Part shown: positions 24,650-35,330 of the stretch, piece by piece | Layout of the letters: each line of letters begins with the position of its first letter | Numbering within the stretch: the first letter of the stretch is position 1 | Origin: Labyrinthula sp. Ha | Taxonomy: Eukaryota > Sar > Bigyra > Labyrinthulida > Labyrinthulaceae | Assembly (NCBI GenBank): GCA_015227615.1 | Contig: JAALGZ010000006.1 | Location: 1,054,001-1,118,000 of the forward strand | DNA: 64,000 nt | Direction of reading: 5' to 3' | Program-made: the position numbers and the translations under genes | The notes under the pieces: generated by a model | Databases searched by the model: none | Told to the model about the DNA's origin: nothing | What the model saw: the letters and a program-made list of their open reading frames with translations, nothing else

Positions 24650-25150
24650 TGTATCAGTTTAGCCTTGAGCAAACAGGAACCCGATTTTGGGTTGAGCACA
24701 CTTGTTGCCCGACAAGGACTTTGAACAATTTTTTTGGGGGGCTACTTGGAGGTTGGAAACCCTTCGGTCTTACGAGAAGGACATAACTGACCCAAAGCCC
24801 TTTCTTGCGTCGTTTGGGACTTGAACCTACTAAACCAACTCCTAGCACATTTTCTTGCTATGGTACTCAAAACTTGAACTACTAATACTCCACGGAGCCA
24901 ATCATTCAAAGCTAAGGACCTTACCCATGAGGCCTTGTTGACTTGGGGAATCCATGGGGACTTCAAACAATTAATTCCTGAGAGCTGTATTAGGACCTTA
25001 TCATCATAGCTAGGTGACACCACGCTGGAATAAGTTGGCGCCGATTTAGCAAGAAACGGATAGCAAAAACTTAGCAATATTGGCACCTTTGAATTAGTAC
25101 TTGGCAACTCGCAGAGCTTAAGTGTCCACCCGTTGAAAGATAACAATCAA
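24650..25150 (-). repeat. GC-rich patch with tRNA-like B-box words, SINE-like candidate
   Basis: On the minus strand the words GTAGGTTCAAGTCCC and GTAGTTCAAGTTTTG resemble the Pol III internal B box (GGTTCRANNCC), and TTGGTTTAGTAGG resembles an A box. No T-arm or acceptor stem pairs well, so this is not a functional tRNA. The composition is clearly different from the flanks. A tRNA-derived SINE or its relic would explain it. No target duplication or poly-A tail was found. Confidence 0.25.
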
Positions 25151-26882
25151 AAGAGAAACAGGAAATCTTACTTACTACCACCTACGAACTTGAAAACAAA
25201 AACAACTAAGCTTCCCCAAATTATCATTGAGGTAATCAATGGAGTGGACAAAGACTAAGATAAGAGCAAGTATACTGTTTTGTAGAAAGGATTAATTATT
25301 CTTGAGTAATGTCCTCTCAATAAGAACCAACATATTTTGAGGCATTCACCAAATATGGTGATACTAAAAGGGAAAACTAGATGGTGCTGTATAATTTCTA
25401 AGAAAAATGATTTTAAAGCGCAGGAACCTCATAGGACAAGACAGATACACAGTTCAACAACTCTAACAAGAACGGATCCATGAATAGGTGTTAAACATGC
25501 TCTTATTCTGGGGTGTCCCACTTATACCAGTAGTTTTGTTGTATTCTTGTTCATTTTAAAATATTGAACTCTTTTACAAACCAGAATTAGTCATTTTTTG
25601 CATTAACTCACATTAAATCTAGAGTTCCTTTCTAGCTTGCGAATATTCGATAGTTCTCTTCTTTTTATGGAAATGAGGTCAACAACGAAGGGTGGTTCAA
25701 AGGACATGAAATATCGCCTCTTAAGTGTGCAGCGACTGGTCTGAATGCTTAGAGAGCAGTAACGTTCTGCGGCGTTCTGGTTTACTGATTTATTCACGCC
25801 TAGAGTTTTTGCGTCTAAGAGTGCGCTAAAATCGCTCTAGTAGAACCGTATCTATTCATGTACCATTAGTTCTCACTTCCTACAGGCTAGTGCCCAGGCA
25901 CCTTAACATTGAGTTATGGTATCAATCTACTAATAGTATACCAGTACACATATAGCTTTGGATCCTCTGCTAAAGCAAAATGAGAAAAATATCTTAAGAC
26001 TAAGTATTTGTTACTAAATGGTATTAGAAGAGCATTAAATTCCTTCAAATATTGAACATATTTCGCTTCAAATGACATCCTCCTTTTGGGTTAAAGTTCC
26101 TGAGATTATACAATCTCTGACATGATTCGAACGTATACACTACCTTCTTACGGATTTGTCTTCCGCACTTCACAATGTTGAGTATGAAATTATGGACTCG
26201 GCATAGTGATTACATTTTTCAGAACCGATCGTAGGTATTCAAGAACCTAAAAGCTCATTTAGTGAGAACTCAAGCAAAGGGCAACCAAGAACTACGAGGT
26301 TCTCACGACAGTGTGCAACATGAGGAATAAAGTTAGGCTGTTTATTATTGAAAATAACGAGAGGCAACATTGAAAGAAAGAAACATTATAGATTATGAGC
26401 AGAGTCTCCGTAGGCAATTTTAGGTTATTTCTGTTGGCAAAAGCAATATTTTTCTTACAATCAATACTTAACAATAGGGCGTAACTTTAACTCTATTACC
26501 ATTTCTAAAACTCAAATACAATTTTTTTCCAGCTCAAGTATCTTCGTGACGGAGATGGAGCATAAATTAAATGCCTTTGCTACTATATTATCTCGCTCTT
26601 AACATCCGAGTCGCTCTTTTCTGTACATATCCGTGTACTTTTTCTTATGGTTGATCATATGTTTTCGTTTTTTACTGGATCCAAAATTTTCCCTGAAATG
26701 TGTAACAAAGTTTAGCGTATTTGAAACTATTGTCCATTGTCAACAACACTAACACAAAAAAAAATATCCAAGAAAACCAACTTCTAAGTAAAACTCTACT
26801 ATAACATAATACAATATCATACTATTTTTCATACTATTAAAACATTATTGATAACAATACTTCTTCCTTTTATCTAATCATA

Positions 26883-27149
26883 TTAAAAAACAAGCTGATA
26901 GAGTGTTAATTCTTCTTTTACCCTGACGCATCTTGTATACTTGGAGAAAAAAAAAGGGATATCGGCATAAGTCTCCAGTTTCAGACGCAAATGGACACAG
27001 GGAGGTACACAAATCGGGCACACACCTGATATTGGTATAGGAATCCGTCTTCTTACCATGCTGATAATTTTTTTCTTCGAACCGGAACGAATCTGGTCTA
27101 AATATCGACTCCGTGTGTTCCTCGGCAATAATCGCACCATTAAAACCAT
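26883..27149 (-). CDS. doubtful open frame with a possible 31-nt intron
   Basis: A frame starting MVLMVRLLPRNTRSRYLDQI runs 88 codons. A GTAAGA...CAG segment of 31 nt after residue 31 is intron-sized, but it ends in CAG, not the TAG seen in all well-supported introns here. No family is recognisable. It is either a small gene or chance. Confidence 0.2.
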   Translation of the reverse strand: MVLMVRLLPRNTRSRYLDQIRSGSKKKIISMVRRRIPIPISGVCPICVPPCVHLRLKLETYADIPFFFSKYTRCVRVKEELTLYQLVF

Positions 27150-27789
27150 CTGGTAGAATATAAAGTATATTGTAATTAAATGTATAATAGGATATATTAT
27201 TTATTATATTGATTATTGTTATAATTTTATAATGTGATCTAACGGTATTTTAATAACATTCTGGGCAGGCTTTTGGTGCTGAATAAATCCATTCAACTTA
27301 CTAATTTCCTACCTGTAGCTGACCAAGTGGATTAACGAGGAGTTCCCTCATATCTGATATGATCTTCCATCATTTATCAAGACGAGATCCATTCATTTTA
27401 TATCCCGTGAGAAAATATTCATACACTTATCCATACACTTTTATAAGGACATTTCCATGTCCCTTCTATAACCCGTAATAATCTCCCTTTTATTCGGGAG
27501 TTAACTTGGTTGTCCTATTACATCATTTATTATATCCGCTTAAGAAAATAAATGTTGGGGAAAACTTATACTAGCTAGGCACGTTCGGTCTAGTGAGGAA
27601 TATTCCCATTTACGTCTTACAAGGAGCAACCTACATATATGAATTAATTTGCCTGTTATTCATAATATACAGCATACTCGATATTTTACACACATACAGA
27701 AATTTTCGCACAGAATAAAAGACCCATTCTAATTGATCAACATACAAGAAAAAAAAGAATACATAATTACAAAAGAAGTGTTTTATAAA

Positions 27790-28239
27790 ATGACAAACGA
27801 AGGGACACAAGAACAGAATAGTACTCAACAAGTGTCTAAGAGTAGGAGTCGGGTGAAAAGTAGTCAGTACCGTGGGGTTAGCAGGTGTTCGAAGGACGGA
27901 AGGTGGCAAGCTCGAATTCGTGTGGGAGATTATGTCAAGTATTTGGGAAGGTTTAAGACGGAAGAAGAGGCAGCACGGGCGTATGATCGAGGGGCACAAG
28001 AGTTTCATAAGAGTAAAGCTGTTTTGAACTTCCCCCAGGTGACAAACGTTGGATTGAACATAAATCTGCTGGATGCGGTTAAACCTGCCTTAGAAAACTC
28101 GGGGGATTTATTGGAGACAGCCCAGGCTGCTGTTTTACTGCAGCAGCTGGAGTTATTATCGAAACTAGAGGAGATCAACAGAGTTGAGACACTTAAGTTT
28201 CTCTTAACCTTGGAGCAGTTTAAGAACCAAGGTTCTTAA
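27790..28239 (+). CDS. AP2/ERF-type single-domain DNA-binding protein, 149 aa
   Basis: One AP2 domain fills residues 26-82: [19 protein letters not shown] opens the three-strand sheet with the YRG element, and [16 protein letters not shown] forms the conserved end of the sheet and the start of the helix, closing with KAVLNFP. Basic residues precede the domain. The C-terminal third (about 95-145) is leucine/alanine-rich helix and may mediate dimerisation. Family knowledge: AP2 proteins are sequence-specific transcription factors in plants, red algae, cryptophytes, some stramenopiles and (divergent) apicomplexans. The domain here is of the plant type, not the apicomplexan type. Start chosen at the ATG at 27790; the frame upstream lacks an ATG. 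G/C use is somewhat higher than in its flanks. Confidence 0.93.
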   Translation: MTNEGTQEQNSTQQVSKSRSRVKSSQYRGVSRCSKDGRWQARIRVGDYVKYLGRFKTEEEAARAYDRGAQEFHKSKAVLNFPQVTNVGLNINLLDAVKPALENSGDLLETAQAAVLLQQLELLSKLEEINRVETLKFLLTLEQFKNQGS

Positions 28240-28331
28240 CTTGTTTTTTAGGTTAGTTATATATCTATTTTATGTAGTGTGATAGATTGTCTTAACTACT
28301 GTTGTCTATATATATATATGTAATTTTGGCC

Positions 28332-28612
28332 TTAAGAACTCGATTTTGTCTTCTGTCGAAGTTTATTGATCTTCTTCTTAGGCCCAAACTGTCTCCTGGC
28401 TAGAATACCCCTAAAAAATTACGGAACTAACAATACTTTCAGACACTATCTAGCAAATAAGATATATCATTGACAAATCAAATTTGATTAGTTTTAATCA
28501 TAAAGGGTAGAAAAAAAAAACAACAACAAATACTTTTTAAGTGCTTTTTACTTCATCGCTATCCACTTATCCGCTAAAATATGTAGCCAATGATATTACT
28601 TGAAGTAGGCAT
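28332..28612 (-). CDS. probable 37-aa basic protein with two introns
   Basis: Exons 28600-28612, 28552-28573 and 28332-28410 join in phase to 38 codons including stop. The product starts MPTSTDKWIAMK and ends in a very basic tail (ARRQFGPKKKINKLRQKTK). Intron 1 is 26 nt (28574-28599), GT...TAG. Intron 2 is 141 nt (28411-28551), GT...TAG, the longest proposed intron in the window. The start lies 35 bp from the divergent alpha-SNAP start, and the stop is convergent with AP2, matching the local compact arrangement. Length and charge resemble small ribosomal or ribosome-associated proteins, but I cannot name it. The basic last exon is the strongest evidence. Confidence 0.5.
28411..28551 (-). ncRNA. 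possible C/D-box snoRNA inside the 141-nt intron
   Basis: The intron contains, in order, TATGATTA (C-like), CAATGATAT (C'-like) and CTGA (D-like). The boxes are degenerate and I found no clear closing stem. Long introns holding snoRNAs in small ribosomal-type genes are common in eukaryotes. This is speculative. Confidence 0.15.
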
Positions 28613-28647
28613 GGATCCAATCAAATTACGTAACGTTTTAGAAAGAA

Positions 28648-29633
28648 ATGAGCGAAATCAAACAACAATACACAGAAGATGAAAAGCGCGGTCTCCGTTT
28701 TATAGAAGAGGGGGATAAAGCACTTCAGAGGTTTAGCTGGTTTGGAATGACCCAAGGAGCAAAGTTTGATGATGCAATAGCCAAGTACACGCGTGCAGCC
28801 AATATCTTTAAAATGGCTGAGTCGTTCGAACTCGCTGCTAAGTCTTTTGAGAAAGTAGCAGATATCTCGACACAAGCAAAGATGTCAAACTTCCAGGTCG
28901 CACAAAACTATTTCTTATCTGGAGATTCGTAAAGTTTATGTTTTACTTCATGTAGGTGGAAGAACGTGAACAAAGACAAAGCTACTGATGCGTATAACTT
29001 TGGAATCAAGCTTGTTGTGGAAGAAGGAAGGTTTGGACAGGGAGCTAAATATTCAGAGCAAATTGGTGAAATGTATGAAAAGGAGCAGGACTCTTCTAAT
29101 GCGCAAATATATTTTGAACAGGCTTCCAAATATTTTCTCGCTGATAATTCTCCAACACGATCAAACAAGTGTTTAGAGAAGGTTGCTAAAATCCAAGCGG
29201 AAAACGTTGAAGATTCAGATCAACTTGGAAAAGCAGCATCTTTGTTTGAAAGTGTTTTTTTATTTTTTGTTATTGTATAGGACTTGGTGATGCTTGCTTG
29301 GAATCAAATTTGCTCAAGTTTAATGCTCGGAAACATTTTTTTCACTGCTGTTTGTGTCATCTAGCAAGAAACGATCTCGTTGCTGTCGAGTTAAAGTATG
29401 AAGAGTTTGTGCAGCGAGACTACTCTTGGAAAGATAGTCGAGAAGGAAAGTTAATCGAGAGTATAATTTCCTGCCTCAAAGATGAAGATGTCGACAAATT
29501 TAGCGATGTTCTTTTTGCCTACGATCAAATCTCTCGTCTAGATCCACTTCAAACTAGTCTCCTTCTTAAAACAAAACGTGCACTTGAACCAAGTCCAGAA
29601 CTTAATGAGGAAGAAGAAGTTAATCTCTGTTAA
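28648..29633 (+). CDS. alpha-SNAP (NSF attachment protein), Sec17 family
   Basis: Three exons (28648-28928, 28956-29251, 29281-29633) make 310 codons with stop, 309 aa, close to the usual 290-310. Introns are 27 nt (28929-28955) and 29 nt (29252-29280), both ending TAG; splicing restores SGDSWKNVNKDKATDAYNFG and FERLGDACLESNLLKF. The protein is a solenoid of TPR-like helical pairs: EEGDKALQRFSWFG near the N-terminus, GRFGQGAKYSEQIGEMYE in the middle, NARKHFFHCCLCHL, and the conserved C-terminal YDQISRLDPLQTSLLLKTKR with an acidic end. Role: adaptor that brings NSF ATPase to SNARE complexes for disassembly after membrane fusion, acting in the cytosol at endomembranes. The C-terminal leucine region that stimulates NSF is present. 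Converges on the SERBP1-like gene with 31 bp between stops. Confidence 0.95.
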
Positions 29634-29664
29634 GAAAATGTAGTTAAATAAAACATTAACTTCT

Positions 29665-30495
29665 TTATGCTGTTCCTAGAGCTGGGAAAGCTTTTTCATC
29701 AACCTTGATGTCTCTTTTTGGTGGTCTCGGAAACGATTTACCTCCTCTACCTCTGTATCCACCTCTTCCACGTTCACGATCTCTGTAGTTATTACCACGA
29801 GAATCAGATCTAGGAGCTTTGAATCCCAATAACGCAGGGTCTATTCCTGCACTCTTCTCAGCTTTCGCTTTACCTTTTTTTGTTTTGGTTTTTCTCTCGA
29901 TATTACTACCAGAAAGAAAATCTTCATCTTTTTCAACTTTGACATACTCTTTGCCCTGAACTTCATCCACCTGAAACTCTTCGAGCTCTTCAAATCCAGC
30001 CCCATAACTTTTCTTCTCTTCCTCCTTCTGCTTTGTGAATTCCTCAAGAGTCAGAGTTTTCTTTTCAGGCTCCTCTTTGGTTTCTTCTCCCTCACCTTCT
30101 TCCCCGTCTTCCTTGTTCTCCTCAGTTTCCTCTTTAGGCTCTTCTTCAGGAATAGGCTCCTGTTCCTCCTGCTTTCCCCAATTATGTCTTCCTCCACCTT
30201 GTTTTTTACCCTCCTTTCCTCGGCCAGTTCCAGATCTTCTGTCATATTGTCGCTTGGGATGCCCTCTGTTTCGCTGCTCCTTCATATTTCCACCCTTTCC
30301 TCCATCCTTGCCCCGTTGCTGCTGTTTTGGCTTACTGTTCAGCGACGTGTTTTGCTCGGCTTGCTTTGGTGATGGCTTTGGTGCAGTTTTCTTTGCTACA
30401 GCCCTTGGCGCTTTTTTAACTGGTGCCTTGGTTGCTTGTTTTCGTGGCTTATCATCCTCATCGTCAGAGAGGAAGGCGCTGAAATGGGAGGGCAT
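29665..30495 (-). CDS. SERBP1/HABP4/Stm1-type ribosome- and mRNA-binding protein
   Basis: 276 aa, intronless. The N-terminus (MPSHFSAFLSDDEDDKPRK) is the acidic-basic start common in this family. The central HABP4_PAI-RBP1 signature is RQYDRRSGTGRGKEGKKQGG followed by GRHNWG (about 85-110), then an E/K-rich stretch with LTLEEF (about 148-153). The C-terminus has RG-rich repeats (RDRERGRGGYRGRGG, about 235-250) and ends with DEKAFPAL. Family knowledge: these proteins clamp inactive 80S ribosomes and eEF2, and bind mRNA; RGG parts are usually arginine-methylated. The protein is mostly disordered, as is normal for the family. The match to the RQYDRRSGTGRG core makes the assignment strong. Confidence 0.92.
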   Translation of the reverse strand: MPSHFSAFLSDDEDDKPRKQATKAPVKKAPRAVAKKTAPKPSPKQAEQNTSLNSKPKQQQRGKDGGKGGNMKEQRNRGHPKRQYDRRSGTGRGKEGKKQGGGRHNWGKQEEQEPIPEEEPKEETEENKEDGEEGEGEETKEEPEKKTLTLEEFTKQKEEEKKSYGAGFEELEEFQVDEVQGKEYVKVEKDEDFLSGSNIERKTKTKKGKAKAEKSAGIDPALLGFKAPRSDSRGNNYRDRERGRGGYRGRGGKSFPRPPKRDIKVDEKAFPALGTA

Positions 30496-33400
30496 AGTTC
30501 TTGTTTGGTTGGTGTTTTGGTTTCTTTAGATATTAATTTTGGGCAATTAAGTGTTTCTTTATATTGATATACTCAATGCTCATGAACAAAAACCTCTCGG
30601 TCCGCCATATAGTTAGTTCTATGATTTCATTCTGATGCACAGAAATTTACCTGAACATTTAATTGCATGAACATTCAACTTAATCATAAGGCAGTCTTGA
30701 GATTTAGCTTTGGAAAGAGATTAGATAACTGGAATTCTAATATCCCCACTTCCTTATTTTGTAGCTGTTGGAGCTTTGAAGTTAAGCCACGAATGGTTTT
30801 GAACTTTTGTTTTGAGACCTACAAGTGTGGTGCTTCATAAAATGCTTTGTTTTTCATGTCTTGGTAATCACAACAACACTATTCATTTTTAGGATGGATT
30901 GTTGATTATATAGCTTAAGATATTCATGCTCCTCCAAATTTTGTTTCATGTTGATAGCGTAATCAATCTAATATAAAATGCGAAGAAAGGGTTTATGCCC
31001 AAGAAAGACCTTTGTTAGGTTAGATGAAACACAATGAGAGAAAAAAGTATTTATATGTTCTAATCGTTAAGAAATATCTGGAAGTTAAGACTCCAATTAA
31101 TTGTGTCATGGAAGCAAATCTTCACGAATAATAGGTTTTCCTGTGATGAATTAATTGTAAGCAAGTTTAACTGATAAATTTATGCGTAAACTTCAACTTT
31201 AAATCCTTTTAACATAAGGTCTCTTGGTAAGGCAAGAGCCTTAACCCTTAACTGAATACATTTTCTTAAACTCTTCGGTTTGCCTTAGCACCTTCCAGAG
31301 CTTCGTGTATTTAAATGTTAATTTTGTGCCTCTGAGACTTCAAACACTCATGGACGAATTGAATTAATCAGAGTAAGACTGAGTCATTAGTATAGTATAT
31401 CTTCATGAGCTCATTTAAATCTAGCTAATGTGATCTTGGGGAAACGTACAACAGCTTTAAGTAAGTTCTATGCTTCGACACAAGTATTGGCACCACACTA
31501 CCAGTAAATTGCTTCAAGTAATATAATAAAAAACTGCTGTTCAGAGCTTCTATTAATTTGCGATATAATGTACCAACATTGTGTGTAGAATTATAAAAAA
31601 AACTAAATGTTTTTCTTAGACACTCAGCGTCATTGATGCCATATGGTACAAGACTCATACCAGTTTGCAACTGCCACTATGAATTGAACTTATAGTAACA
31701 AGGCGGTATCTGGCTAAGTACTGATCCATGAACATATAATAGAAACAATAAAATCATGGGTAATGATTTATTAATTCAAGAGGGTTCCATGGATAATTTG
31801 TTCTAAAGTTGTATAGTTAAAATCCTCGTGAGGGTAGAAGTATATACGGTTGTACAAAATACGGCCCAAGAAGCCATTAGCATTAAAACTGTTTCAACTA
31901 CAAATACGTAATAATGCAAATGCAAAATGTGAAACCATTTTTTTGGATTGAAAAATTTGAAGATTTAACCAGAATCGAAACTTCAATGTTTTTGAGATGT
32001 TATCTATAATACAGGAAGCGAAGGCATTATTATTGTCTGATTGATAGTATATTACACACTTGTAAGCATGAAACTGCCACATTCATGTGCTAAGTGAAAA
32101 CCACATACACTACATTTAGTTTTATTCCTTGTAAATATGAAACTTGTAGATTCAAATTTTCACCGAAGTTGTTATTGAAGGAAAGTAACAGATATAACAA
32201 GAATTATTGAGAGAGTGTAGGAATGAAACATGATCTATGCTTTGGTGAGATAGGTTAACTTGAATGAGAAAGATATGCTAAATTAAAGGGAATCTGCATA
32301 TTCTTACTACCGTGGATGAATAATAGCTGTGGATTAAATGGAATTGTGTACGGGTCAATTTACCAATGTCAGTTTGAAGATAGATGTTTGTATCTAGCCC
32401 TAAGTGTACGTTCTTGCTGTATTATTTTTTGTGAAATACTTATGAATCAAAAAGAAATAAAAATATGCCTACAATTTAATTTATGTTTCACGATGACCTA
32501 TATAATCTTAGCCACAAGAAGGAGCTAAAGTATGAATTTCAGGGTTATAGTCATGCTTCTACCAATTATATCCCCAGACCTAATAGTAAGAAAATCTTAC
32601 TCCAAAAAGAGGGTTCACTTCCATTGGCAGCAGGATTTCATAAAATCATAGTAAGTGACTGATGAAGTTTTTTTAGCGAGACTTCAAGCATATGGGGGAA
32701 TAAAGCATTGTATGCCTAGCCAAGCGACCTATATTCCTCCAACTATTGTGAAATAGTAGTGAAGCTTAGGACTACAATGGGCTTATATTTTCCATGGCTT
32801 TTGAGTTTTAAGTGAACAATTGTGGAAGCTATTAATGTGATAAAAACATAAGTTATATACACATTGGTCAGATCATGTCATAAAATAACAATAATAATAA
32901 TGTCATTTTACTTAGCCTATGATTATCAGTCCAAGTTTATTTACAGGAGAGTAGTACATAGTCTCTATGTCACAGGATTAGAATCAGTTTCACATATAGC
33001 AAGTGTTTATCAATAGAATTCTGCAGCAACAATGAATTCTCGGTACAAACACATTTTTAAAGGAGTGAAAATCTTTGAAAAATACAGGGAAAGCATCCTC
33101 TAATCTGATTCCACAAGAAATAAACTATAAACACAGTATTTGCTGAAGGAAAGGAAAAAATGAGACAGGTTTCTCTAGCTTTAGGTTATTTTTTTCTTCC
33201 TTCTTGGTCGCTTGCAGAAAATTTTGTTTCATAAGACTAAAGTCAAAGCTAAATTAACTCTGTATTACTGGCATGAAGAAGTATATTGAGAATGAATTTG
33301 GAAATCAGAACTAGAAACAGTTCCTCAAGTGTTCGAGAAACTTCAATTGAATCTCATGAGATGTCCCAATGTGCTAATTTATCTTAGCTCTCTTTCGTTT

Positions 33401-34033
33401 GATAAATAAGTTCCACGGATGATGTACATAACTTGCAAAAAGTAATTTAATCTATTTACCTACGGTTGAAAACTAATCCTTATTAGAACAGTTTAAATAT
33501 CAAGAAAAAAATTGAAAATGAAAGAAGTTAAGTGTCATTATGCTATTCCTTCCAGTAATATGTATCAAAAATTGGAAAAACTTTTTTTGTGATATGATCA
33601 TTTACTGGAGAAACTTCCTACGTTCTGGTGCCTTTTAAGCTCCACCTTCATTGTGCATGTAAACTCAGGACTAAACGTTTTCTCCCACCATTTGCTTACC
33701 ATATTATTCTGAACTCTGAATCTCTTAATGCTCATACTTTCCTGACTCATAAAAAACCAAAATAATTTTTCCTGCATTCCTTTAATATGAGCGTTTTGTT
33801 ATATTAAATTAGTATATAATTAAATATAGGACCATATCATGCCAGAAACTCAAGTATTGCTATCAGGTTAAGTACATATTATCATGATGTATACAAAGCG
33901 TAAAGTTCTTTGAGAAATTAATAACTCCCAGTCAGTAATACATTTCTATAGTAGCTTGACATATGATACGTCAAATGCTATTTAATTTTAAGGAAATTAC
34001 ACCTAAGACATAAAATTGTGTCTGGCTCCGCAC
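30496..34033. other. 3.5-kb AT-rich spacer
   Basis: No supported gene, RNA or element with defined ends. Open frames are short, hydrophobic and without starts in good context. Confidence 0.55.
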
Positions 34034-34384
34034 TTATTGTTTCCACAGCCTTAAATCTGCTTTCTTTTTAAGATTAATGACTTTTCTCACCCGTTCAATA
34101 CAGCCTCGAATTGGAAGCTTTGTGTCACATCGCTGACAAATCCTATGTAAGTAATACATTAATTTGTAACCATGGTTGAATTCTCGTCGTGAAGGACCGC
34201 TGATATAGTACCTTAAGATCAACTTGCGGTTATTGTTTCTTTCAACTGTACAAACATTTCCCACCATGCAGATCATTTTTTTAAGACTAGTCTCCCAAAG
34301 TATAATCTTTGTGCTATTATGTTGTGTATTGTTCCACAAGGGGAGGAAACAAACATCTATTCTCCTATACCTAGTCATAACCAT
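34034..34384 (-). CDS. hypothetical basic protein, up to 116 aa
   Basis: Open from an ATG at 34384; alternative starts at Met37 or Met40 would give about 80 aa. The C-terminal part looks most protein-like: HRICQRCDTKLPIRGC has three closely spaced cysteines, followed by a lysine-rich end (INLKKKADLRLWKQ). A zinc-binding or ribosomal-type protein is conceivable, but no family is recognised. It diverges from the gene at 34689 by 304 bp. It could be chance. Confidence 0.35.
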   Translation of the reverse strand: MVMTRYRRIDVCFLPLWNNTQHNSTKIILWETSLKKMICMVGNVCTVERNNNRKLILRYYISGPSRREFNHGYKLMYYLHRICQRCDTKLPIRGCIERVRKVINLKKKADLRLWKQ

Positions 34385-34688
34385 ATAGAGTAAGACTCCT
34401 AATTAGTACAACCAAAGAAACATGAGAAATATCCCTCACTACTTTTCCCCTTCATTACTCCATACTAACCCTTACCGTTCCAAGTCCCACTTTCTTAAAC
34501 TTTTTCAATGAGGTTGTATTAACTCAACAATTACACCTTAAATGAAAAACCATTTGTAACGAAAATAGAGATGTTAGAATAGCACAGGTTTTTCAACTAC
34601 TTGAATTCTTAATTCTTAAGCTTATTTTAGTTAAGGGATTATCAAGTTCAAACTATCCGTTGTGATTGTCTAAACTAAGAAAAAAAAA

Positions 34689-35321
34689 ATGGAGGTTAAT
34701 GAAGAAAATTCTGAGAGTGCCACAGAGTCAACCATGAGTCCATACTCAAAAATAGATAAGAGTATCTTTAACCGTATGAGTGTATCCTATTCCTTGCTCA
34801 TTCTCACGAAAGTAGGTGGAGCTTTGAGTGTCAAGGAAAATCTCTTAAAAGCCTTCATCCCACCCACAGGCCGCATATATAAGACAAAAAAATTCGCTCT
34901 TCACTTTCTTGAGTTTCGAATGGATGTTCTGCTTAAGTTCTTAGAGAATATTAACAGCTCTGAGCTGCTAGCCGAAGGAAAGGTTCTATTGTTTGGAAGC
35001 TTTCTTACTTCCAGCATCTGTACAAATCTAGCGGATCGAACACTGGATATTGAACCAAAGTCCAATACGCCAGATGTCGATTTCAAGTCTTCAACAAAGA
35101 TTGGAAGCTACTGTGGGACCCTGTTTCTTAAAATTATAGAGGACCTCAACACAAAAGCAAACAACTTAGGGAGTTATGTGAATGATGATTTGCTGAGAGA
35201 GTTGCATGAAAGCAAGTTAATCTTCGAATTCAGAGTTTTCTCTAGGCTGGCGATATCAGATGAAGAGATTCCTTCTTATTTTGAGACAGTATACCCAATA
35301 TATCAACCATTCATGGACTAA
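34689..35321 (+). CDS. hypothetical protein, 210 aa
   Basis: Starts at the ATG right after a run of nine A. Intronless; stop is only 9 bp from the convergent TFIIS stop. The sequence has an acidic N-terminus (about 25 residues), a helical-looking core (ALSVKENLLKAFIPPTGRIY, then KFALHFLEFRMDVLLKFLEN), and a moderately hydrophobic second half ending in YPIYQPFMD. No signal peptide or membrane segment is clear. I could not match it to a family; a small all-helical complex subunit is only a guess. Confidence 0.75.
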   Translation: MEVNEENSESATESTMSPYSKIDKSIFNRMSVSYSLLILTKVGGALSVKENLLKAFIPPTGRIYKTKKFALHFLEFRMDVLLKFLENINSSELLAEGKVLLFGSFLTSSICTNLADRTLDIEPKSNTPDVDFKSSTKIGSYCGTLFLKIIEDLNTKANNLGSYVNDDLLRELHESKLIFEFRVFSRLAISDEEIPSYFETVYPIYQPFMD

Positions 35322-35330
35322 TAAACACAT

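Larger units (their letters stand above)
15960..27789. other. 12-kb AT-rich desert
   Basis: No supported gene. It contains the second copy of the dispersed repeat (18180-19600), a GC-rich patch with Pol III B-box-like words (24650-25150) and a doubtful minus-strand exon (26883-27149). A run of nine C lies near 22389. Frames are short and broken elsewhere. Confidence 0.55.

Noticed and set aside
25030-25050. TTGGCGCC word resembling a retrotransposon primer-binding site
   Set aside because: No flanking long terminal repeat or coding remnant; most likely chance.
24742-25146. Minus-strand open frame of 134 codons
   Set aside because: It lies in the GC-rich SINE-like patch, has odd composition (tryptophan and serine-rich runs derived from B-box-like words) and no family signal.
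26100-26170. Possible tRNA on the minus strand (GTTCGAATC word)
   Set aside because: The T-arm pairs poorly and no acceptor stem or anticodon arm can be drawn. No convincing tRNA was found in the whole window.
27080-27150. U4 snRNA-like word GCGATTATTGC on the minus strand
   Set aside because: Only eleven bases match; the 5' stem-loop and U6-pairing segments of U4 are absent.
30035-30529. Plus-strand frame of 164 codons rich in serine, phenylalanine and cysteine
   Set aside because: Antisense shadow of the SERBP1-like gene, whose E/K-rich codons read as S/F/L on the other strand.
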